DNA of 64,000 nt from Cheiracanthium punctorium (taxonomy: Eukaryota; Arthropoda; Arachnida; Araneae; Cheiracanthiidae): positions 653,001 through 717,000 of the forward strand of contig JAWZYV010014440.1 in the NCBI GenBank assembly GCA_038373885.1, read 5' to 3'. Shown piece by piece: positions 33,183-44,272 of the stretch (position 1 is its first letter; each line of letters opens with the position of its first letter). The notes under the pieces were generated by a model. That model was not told the DNA's origin and searched no databases. It was given only the letters and a program-made list of their open reading frames with translations. The position numbers and the translations under genes were made by a program.

Positions 33183-35129
33183 GAAATTTTATTTTCTGTC
33201 TTTATTTCCCCCCCCATCTCATCAGGAAATTCCTTACTGCTGTAGATTTCCTGCAGCATCCTCCCCCGAGAAAATTTAAAACTAATTTTAACTTCTGATT
33301 TTTTCAAATTTTACTGTTTTTCGTAATGACAATACAGCAAACGGGACATTCCTATTGCTAACCATATTTTAGTTATACGTCCTTAAAATGGGTTTGTCAT
33401 TTATTGGACTATTGATACATGTATAGATAACTAGTTCGTTCTCGTTAATAACACAGATTTATATAAAAGCTTAGGATATTAAAATACTTATCATTTTCTA
33501 CTTCAATATATTAAAGAAGGAAATTTCAAATGGACATTTTCAATCAAGCCGAAACTTTTCCGATTGAAAATACATTTTTCATTTTACGCAATAAGTATTA
33601 TCTCTTGTTTTTAGCATTCTCTCTGTAGAAACTGTCAAAACCCGTTCACTTGTCTTCGAAATTGATTTGATGCTCTTGAAAACTTAATTTATTTCTAAAA
33701 TCACTCCGCAAACATTTCTGCCAAAAGAAATAATTTTCTTTCATCTGAAATGAGGTATCAGTGCCCCGCTTCATTGATTTTAAAGAGCGAACTCTAAGGA
33801 TTCTGAAATTAAATTGATTCGCTTAATAAGGTGGTAGAAATATTGATTACGGATGTTTTTTAAATCTTTTCCGCATTTAAATGGTATTTACATACGGATT
33901 AAAAGACAGGAATATTTTTTTTAGAAAATTATTGTAATGTAATTTTGATAGAATTTGGTGTTAGGTGCAAGTATTTTTGCTGTATTTAGCAGTATTTAGA
34001 GAGAGTTTTAATTTTAGATAAATTAATTTTAATTATTAAAAAATGGCAAGGTAAGATGAACTTCTCAATTTCTTATCCGTGAAACGCAATTAGACGTATG
34101 TTTTGTGTAACTGCTGATTAAAAAAAAGTCTTTTAACAGTGGCACTACTTTTTAAAGTTTCTCATATACTAAGTTAGAGATGAGAAGGCTGGTCTAGAAT
34201 CCGTCTGAATAAATCACACTAATACATTGAAGTTCGTTTTATGCTGGAATTTTGTTTTTTTACTCATAAATGATAAGATAAAATAGTTGTTCTCAGAGGA
34301 ATTCGCAAAAAAATAAATTAAGATTGTTAATATTGAAGGAACTTAATTTTATTTCAAAGCTATTTTATAATTTTTATCGGTACTTTTACTGATATTCATT
34401 TTATAACAGAATTAAGAAATACTTTTTAAACATGCTCTGTCTAGTGACTTGCCATTAATCAACAGATCGCGCATACGTTTAATAAGGGATTAATATTATT
34501 TTTGTATTGGATATAGAGGAAAATATTTTGAAAATATTTGGCTTCAGCAATTTACATTTCGCAATGATCCGACAGCTACGTACACTTCAAGAAAAAAGTA
34601 AATATATATATTTTTAGATTGATAGGATTCCATAAATTTTGCGACATCAATTTCACTGAAATGCATTTATTAGCTGGTGAAAAGCTATTACATTTATTCT
34701 TTTAAGGGATAGTGATTTGTGAATTAAAGTTTGCAAAATTATAAATCAAAATATAAAAATTAAAAGATCAATTTGTAAATTAAATTTTCGGCTCAATTTA
34801 AAACAATGGGGATCACGTGCTTTTTGATAATCAGTTTTTAGTAGTCGGCTTTTAAAAGTAAGCCTAAACGTAACTCTTATTAGAGCTCATGTTTGAGCTT
34901 CAGCTGAAAACCAACTGAGAAAAATACCTCTGTGCTGATCGAAGAAAAAAACTTTTTCCATATACATGTGTGTGTAATCATTTGTTCACGAAAACTGAAA
35001 AGAATATCTGCCCTCACAGGAAGGTATTTCTACTTCTTCCCACTCACAAACGTACTAGTTTTTCTGATTAACACTTTGAGGTCTGAGCTACTTTGACTAC
35101 ATATTCGAAAAAAAAAAAAAAAAAAAACC
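33003..35129. other. AT-rich DNA without a recognised gene
   Basis: There is no gene. An A run lies at about 33149-33168. Frames are below 65 codons. Confidence 0.55.
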
Positions 35130-37375
35130 AAAACCCGAAATTCTTATTTTCATCTTCTAATACATCAGAAAAGTTGCGAATTTGGGTGAATAAAAAGTTG
35201 TCAAAAAAGAAATAAAATCGCTTTCTATCTTCCGTTCGAGCATTTGCCCTAACTTTGGCGAAATTTAGAAAAATTCACGTTTTTCGATAATTTTTGACAT
35301 TTTGAAATTAGCCTGTTTTTGAATGTAATAACGCAAATTCTTATCTATCCGAACCACATAAAATATATGCTCGAACATTATTCAAATCTATCGACATTTT
35401 CCGGTCGCGCTTTCTTTACGAATTTAATGAGATTTTAATAAAAATTTACATACAATGATAGATTACATTTCAAGGGAAAAAAAAGATATTTAAAATAGTT
35501 TTTTCTTTATTGAATACAAATTTAAAATCCTATTAATTTAGAACGTTAGTAATATTTGTAAACAGATTTTTTTTATTGATCAAACTAAGTTTTTATGTGA
35601 ACAGTTGTAAAATCCAAGAAAATCATATTGTGAGTGAACATAATTAAACATCTCTGCTTTCATTCACTGTTAGCTTAAGGTACTTTAAAATCGGATTTTT
35701 GGGTGAAGTTAGACATGATTCATTTTAACAGCATCGCCATTCTTATAAAACAATGTCTAGACTTAGATATCCGCAAACTTGTCCTGGGGATTCTGTCACG
35801 AGTTTAACGCATCTTTCAACATTCTGTGCGTGAACCGAGAATGTTTTGAATGCTATATCGCACGGACTTTGAGTCACTTTGGATTTATAAACATAAAATT
35901 TGAAATTCTTTGTTAGAAAGGCACGTAGATTAAAAATGGGACTAAATATTTCACCAGACAATCCTCTATTTGTGAAAACGTGATTCGATGTGATTCAGAG
36001 GAAAAATACGACTTGCACTCAAAGTTAATAATAAAAGCATCGATTTTTCTCAAATTGATAATGTAATAACTAACAAAGTAACAATGTATTTAATAAAAAA
36101 ATTGACGAGTTTAACCAAAAATGTTTATTACTTTTTGGCGTAGTAGCTTGCAAATGCTTTATTGCTAGTAACTGTATTTGTAAAACAAACATACAAACAA
36201 AAAAATCTGGCCCTGATTTATGTAAATGATATATAACTGTCAGCTGTGATTGTGCAAAATCAAAAATAAATACCTGCTATTGAGCTAAGGTTTGTTTACT
36301 TGTTACTGAAACAAAGAAACTTAATCATTGGAAAGGAGATTAAATGACAGTCTTTTAACTTTCGGTGATAAATCTAAATCTGATCTGAGCCCCCCGTGCT
36401 CACATTCAAATGTGAATTCTGCTTATTCTCATTTCTATGCATCCTGTCCATCTTCTGTTTTATTCCCTCTTTTCCCTACCTTCCTACTTGAGAGTAGGCT
36501 GAAATTCTTGCAGCTGATGAAGGGCGGACTTTTTGTGCAATCCCAAGCGTGCTTCTTCACTATTTTTTAATTTATGTGTGTTTCTAATACAGAATTTCAA
36601 TATTTGTGTTTACAAATCGAAAATGACTTAAAATGTGTGGTATGTAACATCAAGACATTCTCCGTTCACACACAGAATGTTCGAAGACTCGTGTCAGAAT
36701 GCCCAAGAAAAGTTTATGGAGCTGAGTCTAGAGATGGTTTTATAAGAATGCATGTGCCATTAAAATGAATCATGCTTAAATTCACCCATCAATCAGATTT
36801 TAAAGTACCTTAAGCTAAAAATGAATGAAAACGTCGATGTTCAATTGTGTCCAACATGATTTTCTTGGATTTACACGGTTCACATAAAAACTTACTTTTA
36901 CAATTTAAAAAAAAAAAAAAAACCTCCACAATTTTTACTGAAGTTCTAAAATGGAATTTTAATTTGTATTTGTATTCGATAAAGCAAGTAAATAAATAAA
37001 TACAAATTTGTATCTTTTTTCCGTTTAACTGTAATCTACCATTGTGTATAAACTTTATCAAGAACTCATTAAATTTGCAGGAAATTGGTAGAAAAATCCG
37101 GAAAATGTTGATGGATCTAAATAATGCTTCAGGTTTATTTTTTAGGTTCGAATACATAAGAATTTGAGTTATTACATTAAGAAACAGGATAATTTAAAAA
37201 ATGTTTAAAAATACCGTAAAAGGGTGAAAATTTATAAATTTCGAAAAACTTTAGGGCAGACTCGCGATCGGAAGATATAAACCGATTTTGTTTCTTTTTT
37301 GAAATTCTTTTTTTCTAACCAAATTCGGAACTTTTCCGATGTATTTGGGGTTGAAAAAAAGAATTTCTGTTTTTT
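35130..37375. repeat. Large inverted repeat, ~0.8-kb arms
   Basis: The left arm (about 35130-35945) and right arm (about 36556-37375) are inverse complements with roughly three-quarters identity by eye, with small indels. Anchors are GCTTAAGGTACTTTAAAATC (left, near 35672; inverse near 36799-36818), ATTTTCCGG (35395; inverse 37096) and AATCCAAGAAAATCAT (35611; inverse 36858). A ~610-bp spacer lies between. No protein domain is recognised; frames at 35743-35961, 36574-36768 and 36810-37157 lie in the arms and have no motif. It could be an inverted duplication or a large foldback element; an RNA from it could form a long hairpin. Confidence 0.8.
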
Positions 37376-37833
37376 GACCCTTACTACTGCATATATCCTT
37401 ATGGACTAGCGGTATTGGTACATTGTTCATTTTTTTTTTTTTTAATACGGTCTCCCTTTCCTATCTCTTATAAGTGAAATGTTGCTCTAAGAAGGTAAAT
37501 AAAAAGTAGTGGCTAGATTCACGGCGCTGTGGAAGGATTACTTTCATGGCATAGGCGGAGCGACAGCAAAAACGTCACGGATCACGTGGTTTTGCCATGA
37601 ACGATGTATTTGTAAATGTGCGAAGACAGTTTTCTCGGCAGAAATTCAAGTCTCAAGTGGATTATTTGTACTGTATGCGTAAAAAATTAACAAGCAACCA
37701 ATAAAAAAAAAATCTGATGTGTCCAACACATGACTTCCTTGCACGTCTATTAAATCAAAAATGTTTTTTACGTACTTCCTCTAAACTTATTTGTTTGAAA
37801 GAGATAAAATATCAATAATAGTAAGGTTTAGCG

Positions 37834-39504
37834 ATTTCTAGCCAAATATTTCGATATCGCCAAGCTGAGTTCAATTTGAAAGATTTCCTTCTGTCCCTTT
37901 ATTTGGCGATATTTCACCAAAAGCCGACAAACTTGAGATAGTTTGCGAGATTTTGGGGATAGCCAAAGTAGTCATTGACCACAGACTTTCAATTAATTGA
38001 ATCCATCCATACACCTTAATGTATTTAAAGTTATTTGGCTCACCTGTAAATAAATTCCCAGTCGATTACTGTCAAAAAAGATATTGAAAACCGTTAGATA
38101 TTATAATATAGTTCTAAATACAAAAGTTCAAAATTCTACGGGTTAAAGTTTTAGAGTTATACAACATACGAAATAATTTTTGGCGCCAAATTTGGCGATA
38201 TTTCGGCGAAACTCGTCAATGTCGACGACATTTGGAAAGATTTTAAGCATGGACCAACAATGACAGATTATCGCCAAATTTGGCGATATTTCTCCAAAAC
38301 TCGCCAAGAACGATGACAAATGGCGATACTTTGGGCATGGACCAAATGACTAACTATCGCCAAATTTGGCGACATTTCGACAAAACTCGCCAAGGTCGAG
38401 GACAGACGGCGAGATTTTGGGCATGTACCAATCAATGACTGTCTACAATTGTATTATATTGAAGATGTCCATAGACATTAAAGTACTGAAATTCTTTTCG
38501 GTGGTCCTGTAAATAAACTCTCCAGTAGATTGGAACCAAAAATCGAGATGCACAAGTAGATGTTACAACAATCTTATATACGAAATTTCATAATAGTTTT
38601 TGAGATTTGAGAGTTAAATATGCACACACGTACACCAAAAGTCGCCAAGCTTGGCGACTTTTGGCATAGTTCTTGAGGGAGGCACGTGACCGTGGTCGGA
38701 CCATTACCTAACTTATGTGGTAGGACGGTATTGTGCTTGAAATGGATGAATGCCCCTAAAATTGCCATTGACCGTAATGTATTGGAAATCTTTTGAGTGT
38801 TCCTGTAGCAGAACTGTAAATGATAAAGCCACTTTTTTTAATGGAGAAATTCATTTTCTAACTCTTTACAGCATATATCACTTCTGAGTCGTTTGAAATA
38901 GCCCAATACCTCTAAAAAACGCTTTGATGAATTTCGGCCCATAGAGCGTAATGTATTTCGAATCTTTTAGGCGGTTCTGTAGATAAACTATCCAGTCGAA
39001 TGGAACCGAAAGGGGAGGTGCACAACTAGATGTTACAACTATCCAAAATATGAAGTTTCGATATTCTACACCTAATAGTGTTTGAGATATGCGAGTTTAA
39101 TGAATTTCGGCCCATAGAGCGTAATGTATTTCGAATCTTTTGGGCGGTCCTGTACATAAACTATACATTCGATTGTGACCAAAAGGGGAGGTGCACAACT
39201 AGATCATAGAACAATCCTAAATATCAAATCTCAACATTCTACGACCAATAGTTTTTGAGATATGCGAGTTACATACATACGTACGTACAGACGGCATGGA
39301 AAAACTGACCACAATAGACTCGCCGCTGGTCAAAATGAGTTGCAGACGCGTTAATATGATCGTGCATGCTAGCCTACGATAAGATGCATCGAAAAAATTC
39401 TTAAAATTAAATTTAGAGGTAGTCAAAATCGGCTTTTTTGTCGAAATTTGGCCCCCAAAATTTTTCGGGATCACATTACTTCCTTATACTACGTACAAGG
39501 AAGT
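37834..39504 (-). repeat. Composite terminal-hairpin repeat with two tandem-unit types
   Basis: Read on the minus strand it begins with the hairpin 39478-39504 (ACTTCC...GGAAGT). It continues through a telomere-proximal-like CGTACGTATGTATGT segment. Next come ~170-bp units (anchors GGCCCATAGAGCGTAATG at 38936 and 39109; related units further left) and then ~88-bp units carrying CGCCAAATTTGGCGATA (38184, 38272, 38358). The same hairpin-led segment occurs at 55495-55680 and, diverged, at 6070-6500. TTTGGCG units recur at 60260-60660 and 62269-62380. No coding capacity is visible. Confidence 0.7.
38184..38445. repeat. ~88-bp tandem units with CGCCAAATTTGGCG
   Basis: Three clear units start at 38184, 38272 and 38358, each beginning with the perfect palindrome CGCCAAATTTGGCG and ending near GGGCATGGACCAA. 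A degenerate unit lies at about 37898-37983. The first unit is preceded by TTTTTGG, giving TTTGGCGCCAAATTTGGCG. Confidence 0.85.
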
Positions 39505-40117
39505 AAAAATTGTTAAATAATCTGAAATACTTATTGTGTTATATATATGAATTAGGAATTTAAAAATCACTATGCTAACTGACTTTAAAAAAATTCACAG
39601 CTAACATTATTTTTTTAAGGGGGAAGGGTGATATTTTTCAAAGAACACACTGTTTTCTAAAAATGATACATATATTTAAAGTTTTGAATGGATATTTTTT
39701 TTAGCTTTCATAAGTCTAAAATGTAACTTCATTATTTTAATTTTTTTAAAGCAAGATATTTCTAAAATATTAGAAATAATTTTGCAAAAAAATCCATCTT
39801 GAGAATAAATGCATGTATAATTTGTCCATGAAATATTAAAATCTAGTAAATGGGATCTATGGATAGTTAACAACTAACAACGTGTTTGAAAATAAAACGA
39901 ATAGTTTATTTAACTCGGTAAAAATACATATTTCACGGCAAAAACACGTGATGCGCGAAAAATTCAAGTCCTCGAGCATTCACAGAGCTTATCGCAGCAC
40001 ACCGGTTAGCTTGCAGTTGCCACGAAAATACACCATTCACAGAGAAACCACCTTACCCATCACTCCAGCCATGCCGTGAAAATAATCGTTTCACGGCGCC
40101 GTGAACCTAGCTACTAC

Positions 40118-40170
40118 GAAATAAAAAACATCTAATGTTTCTAAGTGGAATAGTAATATATCGTAAGTTA
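40118..40170. other. Spacer and left flanking duplication
   Basis: ATATCGTAAGTTA at 40158-40170 is the left copy of the sequence repeated directly at 42168-42180 (ATATCGTAAATTA). Confidence 0.6.
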
Positions 40171-40857
40171 CTAACAAGGAAACTTCCCCAAAGCTCACTC
40201 ACCAAATGGGACGAATTTCACACAATCACAAGTACACACTAAAAGGAACGTACTGTGTGAAAATTAGCTGCTATCTCTTTATAGAATTTGAGAAATTAAA
40301 GGTTAAAAATTAGTTAAAATCGCGCCAATTAGCTAGTATTTGGCAACAGGGATAATTGGTCGAAAAGTTGAAACGCTCACGCGAGTACGTACTCGAGATA
40401 TTTATAAATCAGTGTTTGCTATACCGTGATATATTTCACCGTACAGGATTTTAAAGTAGCTTAATCTCGTTTTCTATTAAGAACTGAAGTCCTATAATCT
40501 TTTTATTTTAGTTCTGAAAGTCCCTGCAGAAAGTAATTTCTTTTTATTTGTATTAACACATTGCAAGCTGCAAATTCAGTTTACGCATAAGTGAGGAATT
40601 TATTTTAATTCTATTCTTTTTATCCACGTGATGATACTATGGAGCAAATATACTTAATGTTGTTTTTATACTTTACGCGAAATTTTCAGAAATTTTGCAA
40701 AATTATCAGAAAGTAAATGCAACAGATTTTGTAGCAAATAAGCAATTCTTATCACTCGATACCCCTGAAGATCCTATATTTTCTAGTTTAGAAGACGAAA
40801 GCATTGATTTCATGTCCAGTGAAGGACATCATGCAAAATAAGCAATGTATTTCTTGA

Positions 40858-41550
40858 AAAGATAAGGCGACTGCAGTAAAATACTGGCGGGATACAATAG
40901 TGGCTAAATCCCGCAGTTTACAGAGTGTTCAAAATTATTTTAAATTTGTTACAAATAAAAGGTGGTTATATCTGTGGGGAAAGAAAGTTCAGAAGAATGG
41001 CGATTATAAATATAAACTAAATCAAATTTTAAAAAATATACGTTTCAACACTTCTAACACGCAAGAAAATTACAGAAAAATGTACATGATTGTGATTTAC
41101 AAACTTGGGTTTCAGAAAAGACATTTGAATTAGGACTGAAATTCCGCGCATCTAAAGAATGGCTGTACAGATTTTTAAAAAAGAATAAGATTGTGAGTAG
41201 GAAAGTTACAAAATTTGTTTTGCTGAAAAACTCTCGGTCAAAGGAAATCATTAAAAAATTAGCGCAGGCGTTCGTAAATGATGTAAATGTTTTTTATAAA
41301 GGATTCGTTGTTAAAAGACGATCCAATTTTTATGCTGATCAGTCAGGTTTTAATTTAGAAATCCTTCTAGACGAACCCTGGAACATAGAGGATCGAAGAA
41401 AGTAGAAAGTGAGATTCAATCACAAAATGCAGTGAAGCATTCCTACACTACAATGCCGATAGATTGTTATCGCCATTACTTATTGAACATCCCGAAAAAA
41501 CTGGGAAATTCGGAAAAAATTAAGTGCAGCAGCTTTCTGACATTGTGTTA
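40858..41550 (+). pseudogene. Frameshifted transposase, CENP-B-type HTH and partial DDE domain
   Basis: Three frames join into one recognisable protein. The first (from 40858) reads DKATAVKYWRDTIVAKSRSL, continues past GTG at 40900 and includes LYLWGKKVQKNGDYK. The frame shifts near 41080 and continues HDCDLQTW, ASKEWLYRFLKKNKIVSRKV and, near 41335, ADQSGFNLE, where D is the likely first catalytic residue. It shifts again near 41360-41400 to RTLEHRGSKKVESEIQSQNA, then, after another shift, LLSPLLIEHPEKTGKFGKN. The WLYRFLKKN segment is typical of a CENP-B-type HTH; the DQSGFNLE to QSQNAVKHSY region is typical of the attached DDE domain. The later catalytic residues are missing. At least two frameshifts and a stop make it non-functional. 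Confidence 0.65.
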
Positions 41551-41588
41551 ATGAAACAATAATATATTTCTTTCAGGGCCAAATAAAA

Positions 41589-41643
41589 GGGATGGGGAAA
41601 GGGGAATAGGGTGAATAGGGTAAAGGAAATAGGGTGAACCCCC
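41589..41643 (+). repeat. G-rich tract with G-quadruplex potential
   Basis: Six runs of three or more G separated by 2-7 nt (then a longer gap) occur on the plus strand, followed by a C-rich run (CCCCCTCCCCTCC) that could pair with it. It is an interruption of the decayed transposase. Confidence 0.7.
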
Positions 41644-42180
41644 TCCCCTCCAAAAAAATTACGTTACAATTCCTTAAAATTATTTTTTTAATACCATTGT
41701 TTATTTCAACTCTTATTTCGCTAAAAAGCTAAGCTTCTTCTAAAAAGCTACGTTTAACCTCCTATGCATAGATAGATTTTATGTTTAAAAAATATTTTTG
41801 GCCAACTTCCTCCACTCCCCCTCTTCAAAACGGAACCAGTTACCGGCCTGATTTTTTTCTCACCATATGTTCTGCGGGATATCCAGTGAACAATTGCTGT
41901 AGATGAATCCTGACCTGGGCTTACTTAAAATTCTTATTAAATAAGCATCTTTTTGTAAAAGCATTTATAAAAGAAAATAGAAAGCTCCAAGTGGCGATAG
42001 AGGCTCTATTCTGTCAGCTCATACTCATTTTTTATTAATTAATTTTAGCTTTAATTTGAGGAGATAGCAGCTAATTTTTACACATTAGGTTTCTTTCAGT
42101 GTGGACTTATGACTGTATTAAATTCGTTACGTTTGGTGAGTGAGCTTCGGGGAGGTTTCCTTGTAAGATATCGTAAATTA

Positions 42181-43142
42181 AAAATTTTAGAATTCTTCCC
42201 CAAATGTTAAGGGGCTGTCTCAAAAGTGAGAAAAATAAAATTACTTTTCGACTGACGTTAGTTTAGGTTAGTGGTCATTCGGCAGCTACATTTGTGTCCT
42301 CGAAATACTATTTTAGCTTTCCGTTCAGATAACGTACTTGCGTTTAATTGCCATTTGATTTTTATCAACTCATAATTCGTCACTATAGCAAAGATTTTTT
42401 CCTCGGAAAATGAAAGTCAACGCAAGTGGTAAAGTGCTGTAAGTCGTCATTTTTAATATTAAATATCTCGCTAACAATTTCACTTGGGGACATGGGATTT
42501 GTTTTAGTTAATTTTCTTAAGACACAGAACAACATTTTTTTTATATATACGTGATAAGAAATGAAGAGAGTATAAAAAATAAATTTTGTATTTTAATATG
42601 TATACAGCCATTAGAAAAAGAATCGCCATACCCAAAAGCTACTCTTATTTGACGAACTTTTCTAATTGAAAGTATGTTTCGATCATTTACGGTTTAAAGA
42701 TTGTAACATCTATTTTGAATCACCCGGTATATATATTCATACTCTTTTTAATTATAAACTTCAAACTGTTCTTATTTATAATGAAAGAGCTATTTAAAAG
42801 TATTATTAATTAATATATAATGAAAAAGGTATTAAAAAACATGTTTTAAAGTAAAAGAAAAAAAAAAGAGTTCCACATAAGAAAGCATTTTTACCATAGA
42901 ATTTTGCAGACTTACCCAATAACTACCTATCCAATGTTGTATAATTACCTGAAAATAGGTTTTATTTGTAAATAAACATTATTTAGTAAATTTGCCTTTG
43001 CTGCTGAATGCTTAAAATGTAGCTCTAATTCTATATCGTTTCATAAACTTAATTCTGATTCGTGCTGCCATCTATACATATTTTTTGTAACTAACAAGTT
43101 TGTAGGTAATATCTGAAAAGACTTCAAACGTATATAGTAGTT
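42181..43142. other. AT-rich DNA; solo foldback terminus near 42730
   Basis: TGAATCACCCGGTATATATA near 42716-42735 resembles the right tip of the CAGGGTG foldback family. No left partner was identified. No gene was found. Confidence 0.4.
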
Positions 43143-43150
43143 GGTACTTT

Positions 43151-43300
43151 CAGGGGCGTAGCCAGGGGGGGGGGATATATTTTTGGATTAGTAATGAAAT
43201 TCCGTCTATTTATACACATATAAGTTCATATCCCCCCCCGAAATATTTTTCAGGCGCATATCCCCCCTCCCCCCCGAAAATTTTCCCTGCTACGCGCCTG
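43151..43300. mobile_element. hAT-like MITE with perfect 8-bp TSD
   Basis: The 150-bp element is flanked by GGTACTTT on both sides (43143-43150 and 43301-43308, identical). The left end is CAGGGGCGTAGCCAGGGG; the right, read inversely, is CAGGCGCGTAGCAGGG. The interior contains CCGTCTATTTATACACATAT, also found in the fragment at 5452-5510. C/G homopolymers flank the core. Confidence 0.9.
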
Positions 43301-43520
43301 GGTACTTTTATAGCTCATAGAATTAAAAGTTGATCCAGATACTGGCAACTGGAGAGAGGCTCGGGCTTAGACCTCAAACTGTTAATATTCATAGAGCTAA
43401 TATATTGTTCTTCGAAATGTTGTGTCATCCATCGATCCATATGAAATCATGTATAAAACACATAGGCAGTAAAATTAGGGTTCCTGGCCCCCTAATATAA
43501 TGCAAATCGGTATTCTAATA

Positions 43521-44270
43521 CAGGATGATCAATTCAAAAGAGTAACCGTTGGTTTGTTTATTATTCTTAAATCTTACGGATGTGGCAACTATTCTAACAC
43601 TGAAATATGGTTGTTTGAACTTTGTTTAAGTGTGTGAGACAATTTCCAACTCTGTTGGACTATTACAACTTTATTTGTGAGGTTAAGCAGAAATGAAGAC
43701 GCACACGGTTACTTAATGCTGTGATATATTTATAAAAACATAATTTAATTCACATTTTTGCATTATCATTCTATTATTACCTCACGCTATCCTCGCACCG
43801 TTATTTTATTCATTTATTTATTTATTTTTGTGTGGGATAATCTAAAGATAGTGCTTTCCAGAGAAGTCTTGCTAACATTAACGAATTAAAACAAACGATA
43901 ACTGAAGAAAGCTCGTCTATAGCACCAATAATGGTGCGAAGTGTGTCAAAAAAACTGGGTTCAACGTGTTTATATTTGCACTAAAAATGGCGGCAAACAT
44001 TTTAACATTTGCAGTAAGGAAATATAATGTAAAAAATTTCAATTGAATTATGTTTTAAAAAAATTATCAAGGATTAAGTAACACTGTGCGTCTCCATTTC
44101 TGTTTTGCCTCACAAATAAAATTGTAACAGTCCCACGGTGATGGAAATTCCATCCCAAACTTAAATAAGGCTCCAAGGATTATTCTTCAGTGTTAAAATA
44201 GTTGCCACATCCGCCAGAGTTAAGGATAATAAGAAAAACAAACGGGTACTCTTTTAAACTGCTCACGCTG
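43521..44270 (+). mobile_element. Long-TIR foldback element with transposase remnant
   Basis: The 750-bp element is flanked by TA (43519-43520 and 44271-44272). Inverted arms of about 230 bp begin CAGGATGATCAATTCAAAAG on the left and CAGCGTGAGCAGTTTAAAAG inversely on the right. Both contain GGATGTGGCAACTATT and TTTATTTGTGAGG. The interior retains a short transposase C-terminus, see 43880-44010. Confidence 0.85.
43880..44010 (+). pseudogene. Transposase C-terminal remnant (IS630/mariner type)
   Basis: One frame reads NELKQTITEESSSIAPIMVR, then SVSKKLGSTCLYLH and a stop, with further sequence suggestive of NGG and F after a shift. The order ITEE...I...M.R.V.KKL....LCI..NGG.F is the usual C-terminal tail of transposases that carry the DUF4817-type N-terminus. 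No catalytic core is present, so only the tail survived the internal deletion. Confidence 0.55.
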
Positions 44271-44272
44271 TA

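Larger units (their letters stand above)
37506..40117. mobile_element. TIR-bounded element with an inserted composite repeat
   Basis: The left end GTAGTGGCTAGATTCACGGCG and the inverse of the right end, GTAGTAGCTAGGTTCACGGCG, match. Similarity continues about 150 bp (TTTCATGGCATAGGCGGAG against TTTCACGGCATGGCTGGAG). The interior is mainly the TTTGGCG-rich composite repeat of 37834-39504, which looks inserted later. The right end contains the perfect palindrome TTCACGGCGCCGTGAA (40089-40104). No transposase is visible, and no target duplication was resolved. Confidence 0.55.
40171..42167 (+). mobile_element. ~2-kb TIR element with decayed CENP-B-HTH-type transposase
   Basis: The ends are CTAACAAGGAAAC and, inversely on the right, CTTACAAGGAAAC. 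Inverted similarity continues for about 140 bp, including AGCTCACTCACCAAA and AATTAGCTGCTATCTC. A direct repeat matching at 12 of 13 positions abuts both tips (40158-40170 and 42168-42180). The interior carries a frameshifted transposase on the plus strand and a G-rich tract. The duplication length does not fit the TA expected of pogo-type elements, so the superfamily is left open. Confidence 0.75.
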
